A DNA stretch of 64,000 bases from assembly GCF_026262505.1 (NCBI RefSeq), contig NC_067204.1, positions 13,534,522-13,598,521 on the forward strand. Direction: 5' to 3'. This stretch comes from Trichomonas vaginalis G3 (lineage: Eukaryota; Parabasalia; Trichomonadida; Trichomonadidae). This document shows positions 1 through 9,282 of the stretch, piece by piece. Every line of letters begins with the position of its first letter. The stretch's first letter is position 1. Position numbers and translations under genes: made by a program. The notes beneath the pieces are model-generated. The model saw nothing but the letters and a program-made list of their open reading frames with translations. It was not told where the DNA came from and made no database searches.

Positions 1-633
1 TAAAACGTCTAAAGTTTCTAAAGAGTCTCTCAAAGTCCAGTCTACTTGGTATTGAAAATCCCATGTGTTATAGAACGGCGGGTCTACTATAAAGAAAACA
101 TTTTCCTTGTTTTTATATTTTTCATACAACTCTGTCCAATGACATCTCACAAACTCTATACCCTCAATATATTTTTCTATGTCCTCTTTGAAAACATTTG
201 TATAGTTAAGATATAAAACATTTGACATAAGTGTTTCAATGTCATGAACTCTTATAGAACCACTATATAATAGTCTAGCAGATATACTATCCCAGTCTAT
301 ATATTCTGCTTTTTTCAAAACCTCTCTCACAATATTTTTCTTATCTAATGGTATACGTTCCATCTTACCTATAGGTATCTTTTCTTTTAACGCTTTCAAT
401 ATATTGTTTGTGTCTGGTATATGTTTGAGACGGTCCATATAGTTGTCGAAGTCATTGCATATAATCTTTGAGTCTGGGAATATTGTATGGCACAAATGGG
501 ATATATAGAAACTTCCACCGAACAAATCTACAAATGTTAGACCATTCGGTAGTTTCTTAAGTTCTCTCAATAGAATATCTTTACATCTACTCTTATTTCC
601 AAAGAAGGGTAACGGTGGTTTTGTAAAATTCAT
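1..633 (-). CDS. DNA N6-adenine methyltransferase, Dam/D12 class (3' end outside window)
   Basis: The minus strand is open from an ATG at 633 down to base 1 with no stop (211 codons seen). Three Dam-type motifs are visible in order: an N-terminal PFFGNKSRCKDILLREL, matching the SAM-binding FxGxK motif; FVDLFGGSFYIS, matching motif I; and DPPFYNTW near residue 187, matching the catalytic DPPY with Phe in place of Tyr, as some members have. The family transfers methyl from S-adenosylmethionine to adenine N6. Trichomonas DNA carries 6mA, and I recall such genes being linked there to Maverick/Polinton elements, but nothing else of such an element lies inside this window. It looks whole as far as it can be read. 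Dispersed repeats flank it downstream, so it probably sits in an accessory or mobile segment. Confidence 0.8.
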   Translation of the reverse strand, partial: MNFTKPPLPFFGNKSRCKDILLRELKKLPNGLTFVDLFGGSFYISHLCHTIFPDSKIICNDFDNYMDRLKHIPDTNNILKALKEKIPIGKMERIPLDKKNIVREVLKKAEYIDWDSISARLLYSGSIRVHDIETLMSNVLYLNYTNVFKEDIEKYIEGIEFVRCHWTELYEKYKNKENVFFIVDPPFYNTWDFQYQVDWTLRDSLETLDVL

Positions 634-794
634 TTATATATAATAATAAAAATGTTTTTTCCTGAAAAGTGACAGAAAAGGCTTCTCAAAGTATACTTCC
701 TTGGAACGCCTGTAACTTTTCCTGTAGCGACGATAGACCCTTACTTGTCCGGACAAAGTTATACTATTTTGAGTGCTCTACCAAAAATTTTTAT

Positions 795-896
795 GGGCTA
801 GAGGGCGCAACGCGCCTGGAAGCCCCCAGTACCCAAAAAACTTCATTTATACTAAACATCTTCAGGGCTAGAGGGCACGAAGTGCCTGGAGGCCCC
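795..896. repeat. Two GC-rich dispersed repeat units
   Basis: Bases 795-827 and 865-896 are two diverged copies of a GC-rich unit that starts GGGCTAGAGGGC and ends CCTGGARGCCCC; the centre is a small palindrome (GCGCAACGCGC in one, GCACGAAGTGC in the other). A T tract of about 22 bases follows at 903-924 and then abuts the copy of the TTAA element. Such units stand out from the AT-rich background and I recall them as common across the Trichomonas genome. No coding role is supported. Confidence 0.7.
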
Positions 897-924
897 ACTA
901 CCTTTTTTTTTTTTTTTTTTTTTT

Positions 925-1387
925 GAATTATGCAAAATATGACTAAATAATTATAAATTTCAAGTTAAATTTTAATTTTGATAAATAATTTAAATTTCAA
1001 AATATCAAGTTCAGTTCGACTATGTATGTAGTAATTCCTCAATAAAGTGCCAAAACCCTATTAAAATATATGAACATTTTCAACATTTTAATGTTTTTAT
1101 TTAAAAATTTGATGGAATATGAGCTTCAAACAATTATTATGTAAATAAAAATAATTAAATATATGTATTTATTCGTATTACAACCGTAGTAAGTCGATTC
1201 TTCCTTTCTTCTACTGAGTTTTGAATTTGATTTCGAATTGTAAAGAGATTCAAAGGGAAAATACTAGCGGAGAAAAACTACCTCCATGAAAGGGTCATAA
1301 TGGACTCAAGTTGTATTTTTTGATATTTTTTGCTTTTCGAGCAAGGTTGTAAATTCTGAAGTTTACATGATCCTCTCGTGTGCACCC
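925..1387. repeat. Truncated copy of the TTAA-flanked element also seen at 36,604-37,098
   Basis: This stretch is nearly base-for-base the same as 36,604-37,098, in the same orientation, apart from a few substitutions and the absence here of about 30 bases near the right end (present around 37,022-37,055). Its right end is GTGCACCC followed by TTAA (1388-1391), matching the GTGCATCC-TTAA end of the other copy. The left end is missing and replaced by the T tract at 903-924. It is non-coding. It ends only about 50 bases before the Nudix gene start, so it may now carry part of that gene's upstream region. Confidence 0.75.
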
Positions 1388-1425
1388 TTAAATAAATTGT
1401 CTTTGAAAGGAAAATTATACTAAAA

Positions 1426-1432
1426 TCATTTT
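1426..1432 (+). promoter_or_regulatory. Initiator-like element for the Nudix gene
   Basis: TCATTTT, matching the Trichomonas initiator TCA(+1)Py(T/A), with the presumed start A at 1428 and the ATG at 1438, giving a 10-base leader. Confidence 0.6.
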
Positions 1433-1437
1433 AACGT

Positions 1438-2016
1438 ATGACTTCAAAGGAAGCAAACGCAGCTGTAAGGAAGATTATTGAATCATTCAAGCCTCTGTGT
1501 GAACAAGAGGAGCAAGATAAAGTCACTACATTGAAATACCTTGACCTTTTTGATAATGTTCTCATTAGAGACAATACATTCGCTCACTTTTCATCATCTT
1601 CATTCATTTTCAACAAGGACAGAACAAAAACATTGTTTATTTACCATAATATCTATGATAGCTGGACATGGACTGGTGGCCACAATGATGGTGATCCAGA
1701 TTTCCTCCATGTCGCTATCAAAGAAGCAAAGGAAGAAACTGGTGTTGATGTAAAGGTTATTTCTAAGGATCCTATTGCTCTCGATATTCTTCCAGTTTGG
1801 GGGCATGTCAAACGCGGTCAATGGGTTTCAAGTCATCAGCATATCAATCTTACATATATATTTGAGGCTGATGATTCACAGGAACTCTTTGTAAAACCAG
1901 ATGAAAACAGTGGCGTCAAATGGGTTCCTGTTGAGGATGTTTGCAAAGTAAGTAATGAAAGAGATATGTATCCTGTTTATAACAAGATCATTGAAAGAGC
2001 TCAAAAGATGCTTTGA
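1438..2016 (+). CDS. Nudix hydrolase
   Basis: The 192-residue protein carries a Nudix box near residues 78-101: GGHNDGD, seven further residues, then KEAKEETGV. This fits G-x5-E-x7-REUXEEXGU except that Lys replaces the Arg and Pro stands where the first Glu is usual; the GGHxDGDxDxLxVAxRE pattern is a known variant in bacterial-type Nudix proteins. The family cleaves nucleoside diphosphates linked to another moiety and needs divalent metal, with the two Glu of the EE pair (both present) as main ligands. The substrate cannot be read from the sequence. The start is the ATG just after an initiator. It stands alone; the next gene is on the same strand 628 bases away. Confidence 0.85.
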   Translation: MTSKEANAAVRKIIESFKPLCEQEEQDKVTTLKYLDLFDNVLIRDNTFAHFSSSSFIFNKDRTKTLFIYHNIYDSWTWTGGHNDGDPDFLHVAIKEAKEETGVDVKVISKDPIALDILPVWGHVKRGQWVSSHQHINLTYIFEADDSQELFVKPDENSGVKWVPVEDVCKVSNERDMYPVYNKIIERAQKML

Positions 2017-2644
2017 GCCAATATATTATAATAAATATTTCTATTTTATTTGAATTACACACAACAAAAATTTATCATTACAAAAATGCAATCAAATATT
2101 ATAAGCTCAGACTTATCTAAAAGATATTTTAAATTTCTGAATTTTTTTTTGTTAGTAAATGACTATTACGATGAATAGGATGAAAGCTTTCATCAATGTA
2201 ACAACGATTATATCTATTTAACTTCGTTGATTGGGCAGAACTTCTTTAAAATTGCTAAAATTAGAGAAAACAAATAGAAAACCCCATTTATAAACCGTGG
2301 AATGACTGAACTGTTATAAGTACAATCTACAATTAAGTAATTTCATATGAAATGTCAAAGTTAAACTAATAAATCGAATCCTATTAGTTTTGATTTTAGC
2401 AAATTAGATTTTTTTTGGATCACTGTGTTAAAAACAATGTTCGTAAATCCAGTCGAAAATTACAGTATTAGTCGAAAATGAGATTCAGAAATTAACAATT
2501 GAAAATGCAAATCACTTTTCGAAAATCATGCTTAAGAATCGTTATAGATTATATTTACTAACTACTCAGTCAAATAAATTGAGAGGGAGAAGATCACTTT
2601 TTGTTGGAATTTGTAAATAGAACTTTACAAATAGCTATTTCTGA
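2017..2644. other. Intergenic, no gene seen
   Basis: AT-rich spacer with stops in all frames. Apart from the initiator-like TCACTTTTT at 2594-2602, about 50 bases before the Ras-like gene, I see nothing. Confidence 0.6.
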
Positions 2645-3217
2645 ATGTCTCCAGATCCTAACAATCACGTTGCTCTTACCTTATTCGGAATGGGCTCAGT
2701 AGGAAAAAGCTGCATCTCAATGAGGTTTGTTCAGGGCATTTTTGTTGAAGAATACGAACCAACAATCTCCGAAAATTTTAAAAAAGCATTAACAGTTGAC
2801 AATTACACATACATGGTTGACATATTCGATACAGCTGGTATGGAGTCAACACCCGCTTTAATTAGACCAACAATTAATCAGACCGATTGCTTCGTCCTTA
2901 TTTTCGCAATTAACGATAGCGCTTCTTTTGATCAAATTAGAAGTTATCATGATGAAATATCTCGCGTTAAAAATACCGACTCTTTCCCTTGCATTATTGT
3001 TGGTAATAAGCAAGATCTTAGCAATGGCCGTCAAATTGAAGAAAAGGAAGCCATTGATCTTGCTAAAGAACTCAAGGCCCTTTATATACCATCTTCTGCG
3101 AAAACAGGACAAAATATTCAGAAAATTATGGAGGAAGCAGTAAGAGAAGTTGCCAAGATCAAAAAGCCTGTTGTAGTCCAGAAGAAGAAATGGTACGAAA
3201 GCTGTCTTCTTATATAA
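2645..3217 (+). CDS. Ras-family small GTPase, probably prenylated
   Basis: The 190-residue protein has the full GTPase motif set: P-loop GMGSVGKS (residues 15-22), the switch I effector stretch YEPTISENF, DTAGMES in switch II, NKQD for guanine specificity and SSAK. The C-terminus is basic (KKK) and ends CLLI, a CaaX box for prenylation, so it should act at a membrane. This layout is Ras/Rap-like rather than Rab-like. Unusually, the Gln normally found after DTAG (Ras Gln61), which positions the hydrolytic water, is Met here. Intrinsic hydrolysis is therefore likely slow unless a partner supplies the missing group, as happens for Rap, which has Thr there. It is convergent with the CHD gene that follows. 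Confidence 0.93.
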   Translation: MSPDPNNHVALTLFGMGSVGKSCISMRFVQGIFVEEYEPTISENFKKALTVDNYTYMVDIFDTAGMESTPALIRPTINQTDCFVLIFAINDSASFDQIRSYHDEISRVKNTDSFPCIIVGNKQDLSNGRQIEEKEAIDLAKELKALYIPSSAKTGQNIQKIMEEAVREVAKIKKPVVVQKKKWYESCLLI

Positions 3218-3649
3218 AATAAATTTGGAATTATTCTATTTTAACAAATTATACCGATTTTTTAAAAATGTAAACATCTAATTTATTGCATATACTCGCT
3301 CACAGCTTATATTTCCTTTCTCTTGATTCAACCTCAAACAAATATGAATTTTATTTATTTAATTTACGAATATTGATAGTACTTCAGATAAAAAACTTTT
3401 TATTTTCTCAGAAAATCATTTCCTTGGGAACGAAAACTCAAATCTTGGAGTTAATAAAAATTTCGAATTAATTTTTCATCATTTTCGGACTTAATTCTTA
3501 TGAATTTATTAGTTATAAGTTAAGATAATGAAGTTGTTTAAAAATTTAGTTCAAAATATTATACTTTTTTTATTGATATAACAAAGAAATATAAAAAGAA
3601 TACAAAATATTTCATAATATAAATAATATATAATAAATACAATAAAAAA
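3218..3649. other. Convergent 3' spacer, no gene seen
   Basis: AT-rich spacer between the 3' ends of the Ras-like and CHD genes. TAAA motifs lie at or near both stops, as expected for Trichomonas polyadenylation. The only open stretch lacks an ATG and looks like chance. Confidence 0.55.
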
Positions 3650-6600
3650 TTACTGTTGTTGCTTCTCTTGTAAGTCCTCCAACTTGACTAAAGGAATCTT
3701 TACCTTGAAAGGTAATGTCGTTGGTTCTTGGATCAAACAAGAGATACTTTCTGCTCCAGGGAGTTTAGAAAGTTCTGCTTTGACGTCTTTATTGACGAGA
3801 CCAAAGAAGAAATTGCCTTTAATTGAAGGTTTCTTCTGCATCGGATCTTTGCACATGTCCTCAACAATGAGCTTGAAAACGTTGTTTACATCATCAGATT
3901 CGTAAACTTGAGGTGGATCAGCATCAATGTTTGTTACTTTGAAGTAAGGCCTATCATTTTGTGACAAGATTTCGCATTTGTAATTCATGTATTCCTTTTG
4001 GCTTGGGAATCTATATCTTCTGATTGCTGTGTAGCCAATAGGACAAACATGAGTTTTCTTGACGAAATACCTGTTGTTAAGAATTGCTCCGAGTTCTGTA
4101 ACTCTTAGATCTTTTGTCTTTACTTTGTATTCACCAGTTGCTTTCGACTTTCTCTCTGTTTTCTCGTGTTTCTTGACTTTGTCGACATCTTTGAATACAT
4201 AAGTAATTACAGTAATTGCTCTTGCTATTCTTGTTCTTTCTCTGAACAAGAAAACAAATGGACCTTGGTCAGATGGCTTAATTGCTTTGCCTTTTCCAAG
4301 TTTTTCTTTCTCTTTTGATGCTGCATCTTCAAATGATTCCAATAACTCAGGAGGAATGTGAGCTCTGAATGGTCCTTGTGGATCAACAATCCAAATGGAA
4401 GTTGCTTGTTGTCCGTACATTGCGATGTTCTTGATGAGGGCTAAATCGCATTCCCAGTTCCACCAATCTGGTCCGTTACTGAGTTTAGGAGCTTGTTTAA
4501 GGGATTCGATTCTTCTGTGAGATAATTTACGCACAAATCTGTAAATTTTCGCCATTTCTTTGATGGATTGATGGACTTTTCTCACGTCTTTCTTCGAAAT
4601 CTTTCCTTGTACGCACTTCAATTTGTCGTAAGGAGATAAATCAACGTTGTTATTACCTCCTTCGCCTTCTTCTTTGTTCTGTTCGTCATCAGTAACTGTT
4701 GTATTCTCTTGTTCAGCGTTTGAAAGATCGATAATTTGTTGTGCGACTTGTTCAACGGCTCTTGCAGTAACTAAAGTGAGTTTGCAGAACTGGCGCAATC
4801 TCTCCCAATCAATCATCTCTCCGTCTTCTGTTTCTGGTGCTCCAATAACACACATTGCTTGGAAAAGTGACAAAACTTCAGAATCATACAAAATTTTTCT
4901 TGCCAAAACTGAAGAATGTTTTGTCTTCCATTCCGAAGGCAAAAGTGGCTTGAAATCTTCAGGAACATCGATGTTGAGTTGTTCTTCAGTGAATTCCTTT
5001 TCGAGTTGTATATATAGCTCTCTAACTCTCTTTTCCAAAGCGCTTCTTGTTAATGGCCTTGCTTCCATTAATCCGAGCTCTTTGTCTTCAGGAATCGCTG
5101 TCAACTCGTGCATTCCGTACTTGTAAACACCTAACATCAATGCGTATTCAGCAACAGGATCTTCCCATGGTGGTAAAATGGCCGGCCATTTATAATCACC
5201 TTCTTGAATCAAGAAAAGAATTCTTCTTAATCTGTAGAAGAAAGCGCATCTCAAGTAGATTTTCTCGATTGATTGTTCGACTTCTACACCGTGTTGGCCC
5301 AAGAACTTTTCGAGTTCTCCTTGTTCTTCAGGTGGGAATGTAGACATGATTTTATTGATGGCCTGTTTATCATGAGAACTCTTTGATTTATACAAAGAAT
5401 CAGCAGCCATTAAAATGAGTCTTTCAAAAGGTTTTTCTGTATATCCTTTGTATGTTATTTCAAGAATCGCTCCTTTCATGTCTGTGTCTTTTTCTCCGGA
5501 CATTATCTCCATTTCGAGTTTAGTTTGTCTGCATCTTCTCATTGTTGGCTGATTGAACTTATCCATTCTCGCTTCTGGTAATATTTCTGCCCAGAAATCA
5601 GCAGAATTCATATCCAAAGTATCATTATCTGCTTTGAATTGTGCTGTAGCGAAAACGGAGTCTCCGCCTGCAACGACATCCGCGAAAGTTGTTGTTGCTC
5701 TCTTATCCAAGATCTGGTCGATATCAGCAGCAGTGAATTCATCAGCCTGTGTGTTATCATCATTGAAAATGTTGACAACACCGTTTCTCAACATTTCTTC
5801 GATTTCCTTCGCTTTCATTGGTTTCTCTTTCGACATGTCTCCGCCATCTAAAACGACATGGTCCAAGCCAAGTTTCTTACTTGCTCGTTCGTACATCTTC
5901 TCTTCATATGTAGCGCGAGTAACTAATCTGTAAACTTTGACTTTCTGTGTCTGACCAATTCTGTGGCATCTTGCTTCGGCTTGGATATCGTTTTGCGGAT
6001 TCCAGTCTGAATCGTAAATGATGACAGTGTTTGCAGCTGTTAGATTGATACCAACACCACCTGCCTTTGTACTCAGAAGGAAAACAAAGGCTTCTGGGTC
6101 TTGGTTGAATCTATCAATGGCTGCTTGTCTGTCGTTATCATTTACTGAACCATCAAGACGTTCGTATTTGTATTGGTTCGCTTCCAAAAATATGGAGATG
6201 ATTCCGAGAACTCTGACCATTTGGGAGAAAATAAGGACTTTGTGGCCTTGTTCTTTTAGTCTTGGAAGGAGTTTGGAAATGAAGACCATTTTACCGGAAG
6301 ATTCAACTAATCCTTCCAACTCGATTTGATCACGAGATTTGCCTTTATTCGCTGGATCGGCCATTCTTTCCTTGACTTCTGTGTCTTCGGCGTTTTTGAG
6401 CAAATACGGGTGATTGCAGACTTTTCTAAGTTGCATGGCAATGTTCTGCAAGTTGTTGGCTGCTGATCCTGTGATTTGTTCTAATAATGTACTGGCGTTT
6501 TCACTAAGTAATGCTCTGTAGAACTTTTTCTGTGTCCTTGTCAATTCGACTCTTACAATTGTTTCTTCTTTGGCCGCAATGGATTGTTCGACATCGGACT

Positions 6601-8143
6601 TCTTTCTACGCAACATTAATGGCTTGATAAGCTTCTGTATGGACTTGACTTGTGCGGAATCAGTCATGTTGCCGTATTTTTCGTTGAATTCTTCGAGAGT
6701 GAAGAAATTAGGTTGGTCGATGAAGAGAATATGCAAAAGACCCCAGAGTTCTTCCATGTTGTTCTGAATTGGAGTTCCGGTGAGCATTGTACAATGTTCG
6801 AAAGTCAACGTTTCGACTTTCTTGTAGAGCTTGCCTTTGGAGTTCTTCAATTTGTGGGCTTCATCAAAGATAATGTATCTCCACTCGATATCAGCGAAAA
6901 CATTGAAGTCTTGTAAAACAGTTTCATAATTTGTGACCAAAACATCGAATTGGACGCAGTTTGGTATGATTTTGCCCTTGCTGTTGAGGCAATTGAACTC
7001 GGATCTGCGAATAAGTTCTCTGCAATCCGCATTTCCATGGTAAACAATCGTATTTAAGGACGACCATTCTTCGAATTCGTTTCTCCAGTGCGGCAATGTT
7101 GAAAGTGGAGCCATTACAAGGAATGGGCCACGTACGTTTTCGTATTTTCTGAGACTTTCAAGCATTGAAACGGTTTGTGCAGTTTTACCAAGACCCATTT
7201 CATCGGCAAGGATGTTATTACGCTTGTTGTACCAGCAGAAGCGAAGCCAGTTAAGGCCTTTGAGCTGGTAGTCACGTAATTCGTAATTATGTTTTGATTT
7301 CGGAGATTCTTCGAGTTCTTTGAATTCTTTAGCGCTTGGGCGTTTCCAACGTGATGGGATCTTCTTTGGATTAGCGATTTTGAGATGTTCTTGGTATTCT
7401 TTAATTTTATCTTTTTCTTTAATTTCTTCGGCCTTTTCCCATGTGGCTTCATCATATTCGAGGCCTTTCCATTTAACGAGGTACTCTAAATCATTATCTT
7501 CAAGATCTCCCTTTTCATCAATAATTCGATCGATTTGGAACCAAACTTGGTTAATTTCTTGATCCTCAAATGTAAGAAGGTCTCCAATTGATACAGAAGG
7601 AGAAAGAATAAACTTCTGACACTTATTTTCGAACCTTGTAAGTGCATTTTCTCCTCCTTCGAGTTCTTTGATTTCTTTAGCTTTGAGCCATTGGCAATGA
7701 ATATATGCTTTATCGAGGAATTTAACGTAGTATTCTTGATCATCTTTGTTTTTAGGCGCATCATCTTCTGTATTGTCTTTCTTTCCAAGGATAGACTGAA
7801 CAATTAACTCGTCTTCTGTTTCCTCCTCGGTTTCTTCTTCTTCATAATACTCTCCTTCACTTGATGATGAATAGTTTTCTTTACCTGATTCATCTGTTGA
7901 ACCGTAAGCGGACTCGGATGGTGTAGTATCGCTGAATTCTTGTTGTTCATATTCTGATTCTGAGTAATCGAAGGAATTTTTCTTGTTGTTTGCCTTGCCT
8001 CTGCCATTTCTACCTTTCTCATTTTCATCAGAGTCGGAATCTGAATAATCTTGAAGTGTGCGGTTCCACATCTGAGTTTCATTATAGTTAACATGCCTCA
8101 CGCCTCGTTTTGATCTTCTTTCAGCGAGAGATGTGTAACTCAT
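3650..8143 (-). CDS. CHD-type chromodomain SNF2 chromatin remodeller
   Basis: The 1497-residue protein has an acidic, Ser-rich N-terminus (1-110), two chromodomains (about 112-180 and 195-262; the second contains LEYLVKWKGLEYDEATWE), then a two-lobed SNF2 ATPase. Lobe 1 has DEMGLGKTAQT (about 312) and the DEAH box (about 426); lobe 2 has STKAGGVGINLTAAN (about 695) and the arginine-finger motif HRIGQTQ. The C-terminal half has WEDPVAEYALMLGVYKYG and WWNWECDLALIKNIAMYG, SANT-like stretches resembling those of CHD6-9 more than CHD1; that subfamily call is tentative. It should slide or space nucleosomes using ATP. The family length is 1400-3000, so it looks complete. An initiator-like TCAGATTTAAATT precedes the ATG. 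Confidence 0.95.
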   Translation of the reverse strand: MSYTSLAERRSKRGVRHVNYNETQMWNRTLQDYSDSDSDENEKGRNGRGKANNKKNSFDYSESEYEQQEFSDTTPSESAYGSTDESGKENYSSSSEGEYYEEEETEEETEDELIVQSILGKKDNTEDDAPKNKDDQEYYVKFLDKAYIHCQWLKAKEIKELEGGENALTRFENKCQKFILSPSVSIGDLLTFEDQEINQVWFQIDRIIDEKGDLEDNDLEYLVKWKGLEYDEATWEKAEEIKEKDKIKEYQEHLKIANPKKIPSRWKRPSAKEFKELEESPKSKHNYELRDYQLKGLNWLRFCWYNKRNNILADEMGLGKTAQTVSMLESLRKYENVRGPFLVMAPLSTLPHWRNEFEEWSSLNTIVYHGNADCRELIRRSEFNCLNSKGKIIPNCVQFDVLVTNYETVLQDFNVFADIEWRYIIFDEAHKLKNSKGKLYKKVETLTFEHCTMLTGTPIQNNMEELWGLLHILFIDQPNFFTLEEFNEKYGNMTDSAQVKSIQKLIKPLMLRRKKSDVEQSIAAKEETIVRVELTRTQKKFYRALLSENASTLLEQITGSAANNLQNIAMQLRKVCNHPYLLKNAEDTEVKERMADPANKGKSRDQIELEGLVESSGKMVFISKLLPRLKEQGHKVLIFSQMVRVLGIISIFLEANQYKYERLDGSVNDNDRQAAIDRFNQDPEAFVFLLSTKAGGVGINLTAANTVIIYDSDWNPQNDIQAEARCHRIGQTQKVKVYRLVTRATYEEKMYERASKKLGLDHVVLDGGDMSKEKPMKAKEIEEMLRNGVVNIFNDDNTQADEFTAADIDQILDKRATTTFADVVAGGDSVFATAQFKADNDTLDMNSADFWAEILPEARMDKFNQPTMRRCRQTKLEMEIMSGEKDTDMKGAILEITYKGYTEKPFERLILMAADSLYKSKSSHDKQAINKIMSTFPPEEQGELEKFLGQHGVEVEQSIEKIYLRCAFFYRLRRILFLIQEGDYKWPAILPPWEDPVAEYALMLGVYKYGMHELTAIPEDKELGLMEARPLTRSALEKRVRELYIQLEKEFTEEQLNIDVPEDFKPLLPSEWKTKHSSVLARKILYDSEVLSLFQAMCVIGAPETEDGEMIDWERLRQFCKLTLVTARAVEQVAQQIIDLSNAEQENTTVTDDEQNKEEGEGGNNNVDLSPYDKLKCVQGKISKKDVRKVHQSIKEMAKIYRFVRKLSHRRIESLKQAPKLSNGPDWWNWECDLALIKNIAMYGQQATSIWIVDPQGPFRAHIPPELLESFEDAASKEKEKLGKGKAIKPSDQGPFVFLFRERTRIARAITVITYVFKDVDKVKKHEKTERKSKATGEYKVKTKDLRVTELGAILNNRYFVKKTHVCPIGYTAIRRYRFPSQKEYMNYKCEILSQNDRPYFKVTNIDADPPQVYESDDVNNVFKLIVEDMCKDPMQKKPSIKGNFFFGLVNKDVKAELSKLPGAESISCLIQEPTTLPFKVKIPLVKLEDLQEKQQQ

Positions 8144-8186
8144 AATTTAAATCTGACCAGAGAAAAATTCAAAACTGACTAGCAAA

Positions 8187-8234
8187 TTTTGGCGCGAAAT
8201 TTCATTGGAAAATGAGAGCATATTTTTTTGGCGC
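8187..8234. promoter_or_regulatory. Pair of E2F-like GGCGC sites upstream of the CHD gene
   Basis: TTTTGGCGCGAAA at 8187-8199 fits the E2F/DP consensus TTTSGCGCSAAA, and TTTTTGGCGCC at about 8224-8234 is a second, partial site. They lie 45-90 bases upstream of the CHD start codon. GC-rich words of this kind are rare in this AT-rich spacer. Function is inferred from the consensus only. Confidence 0.35.
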
Positions 8235-8721
8235 CAGTTTTATTGATAACAACATAACTGTTAACTATTTTGGTATTCGCTCTATCTTGTTATATGAATT
8301 ACAATTATGCAGTCCATCATTTCTTCTTGCAGAAAATTTATTTGAATTATTTTCATATTCGGACATCTTATCAATGATTGGTGTAGAATTAGAGCCAACA
8401 TTAATATTTTATATGACCAACTTACATAAATAAATTGAGCTAAAGAGTGATTTCTAAATCAAGGTTGGACATCGTAAATATTGATTGTATGGTATGAGAA
8501 CAAAGTAACTTTAGTAGGTATTGATGATGTATTGATAGCCATTCGTTCGATCTTCTCAAGAAATTCAATGGGGATTAGATTTCATATGCATTTCGATGAA
8601 AATTCTATAAGAAAAGGCCATAGTTCTGTTGTAGATTAATAAAAGTGCTTTATTTTAGAAATTTTGTTTTCGAAATGCTCGTTTATTATATCAAAAGTAA
8701 TCTAACCGTTCACAAAGTGCA
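8235..8721. other. Intergenic between divergent genes
   Basis: AT-rich spacer between the CHD gene and the coiled-coil gene. A 73-codon frame from 8212 is preceded by TCATTGG, but its composition looks non-coding. TCACAAA at 8710 is the likely initiator of the next gene. Confidence 0.5.
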
Positions 8722-9282
8722 ATGTCTAGACCCAACTTCAGTGAAATGATAGCATCAATTAATGCCGAAGAAAAAAGACTCACAGATGAAAACACGCAGC
8801 TCAAGAAAATCCTTCAAATTCAGGACACTTTAATTGAGAAACAACGCAAATTATTGCAAGAAGTATCTCAAACAAGCAATGAATTACTTGAAGTCGAAAA
8901 TAAGCGTAAGGAAATAAAGGAAAAGCTTTCATCTCAGAAAACAGAGCTTCTTGTTACTTCATCATCTGCCCAACAAGTCAGCACAATTATTCAGAATACT
9001 TTGGCAAGCGGACAAGGTTCTCCAGAAATTTCTGAGACACAGTCAGGAAAATTCGCCCTTAAACTCATTGAAGCCATCAGTAGAAGTATTTATCAAATTA
9101 CAGAGGACTGCATTAAGTCAGAGACATTATCTGTTAGTGCAGACAGGATCCATGCTGCCATCAATGATGCTGATACTGTTATCCAGAAAATCATCGATGC
9201 AGGACTTGCAACTGAATCTCAGGAAGATACAATCCGTCGTAACTCATACACAATCTATTCTCTTGTTCAGCCTCAAGAATAA
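8722..9282 (+). CDS. Small coiled-coil protein of unknown function
   Basis: The 186-residue protein starts at an ATG 10 bases after a TCACAAA initiator. Residues about 14-75 form a heptad-rich coiled coil (INAEEKRLTDENTQLKK and onward, rich in Glu, Lys, Gln and Leu). A Ser/Gln-rich linker follows, then a second helical region (about 110-180) with no Cys and no membrane segment. I do not recognise the family. The pattern suits a cytoskeletal or tethering subunit, but that is only a guess from composition. Confidence 0.75.
   Translation: MSRPNFSEMIASINAEEKRLTDENTQLKKILQIQDTLIEKQRKLLQEVSQTSNELLEVENKRKEIKEKLSSQKTELLVTSSSAQQVSTIIQNTLASGQGSPEISETQSGKFALKLIEAISRSIYQITEDCIKSETLSVSADRIHAAINDADTVIQKIIDAGLATESQEDTIRRNSYTIYSLVQPQE

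Noticed and set aside
669-926. 85-codon plus-strand frame
   Set aside because: It begins at GTG, runs through the GC-rich repeats and ends in the T tract as poly-Phe; clearly not a gene.
1438-2016. Nudix gene as a recent bacterial transfer
   Set aside because: The GGHxDGD form is common in bacteria, but codon use matches neighbours and no phylogeny can be done here.
8212-8433. 73-codon plus-strand frame after a TCATTGG
   Set aside because: The position relative to a TCA element is suggestive, but residue composition looks random and it overlaps the E2F-like sites of the CHD promoter.
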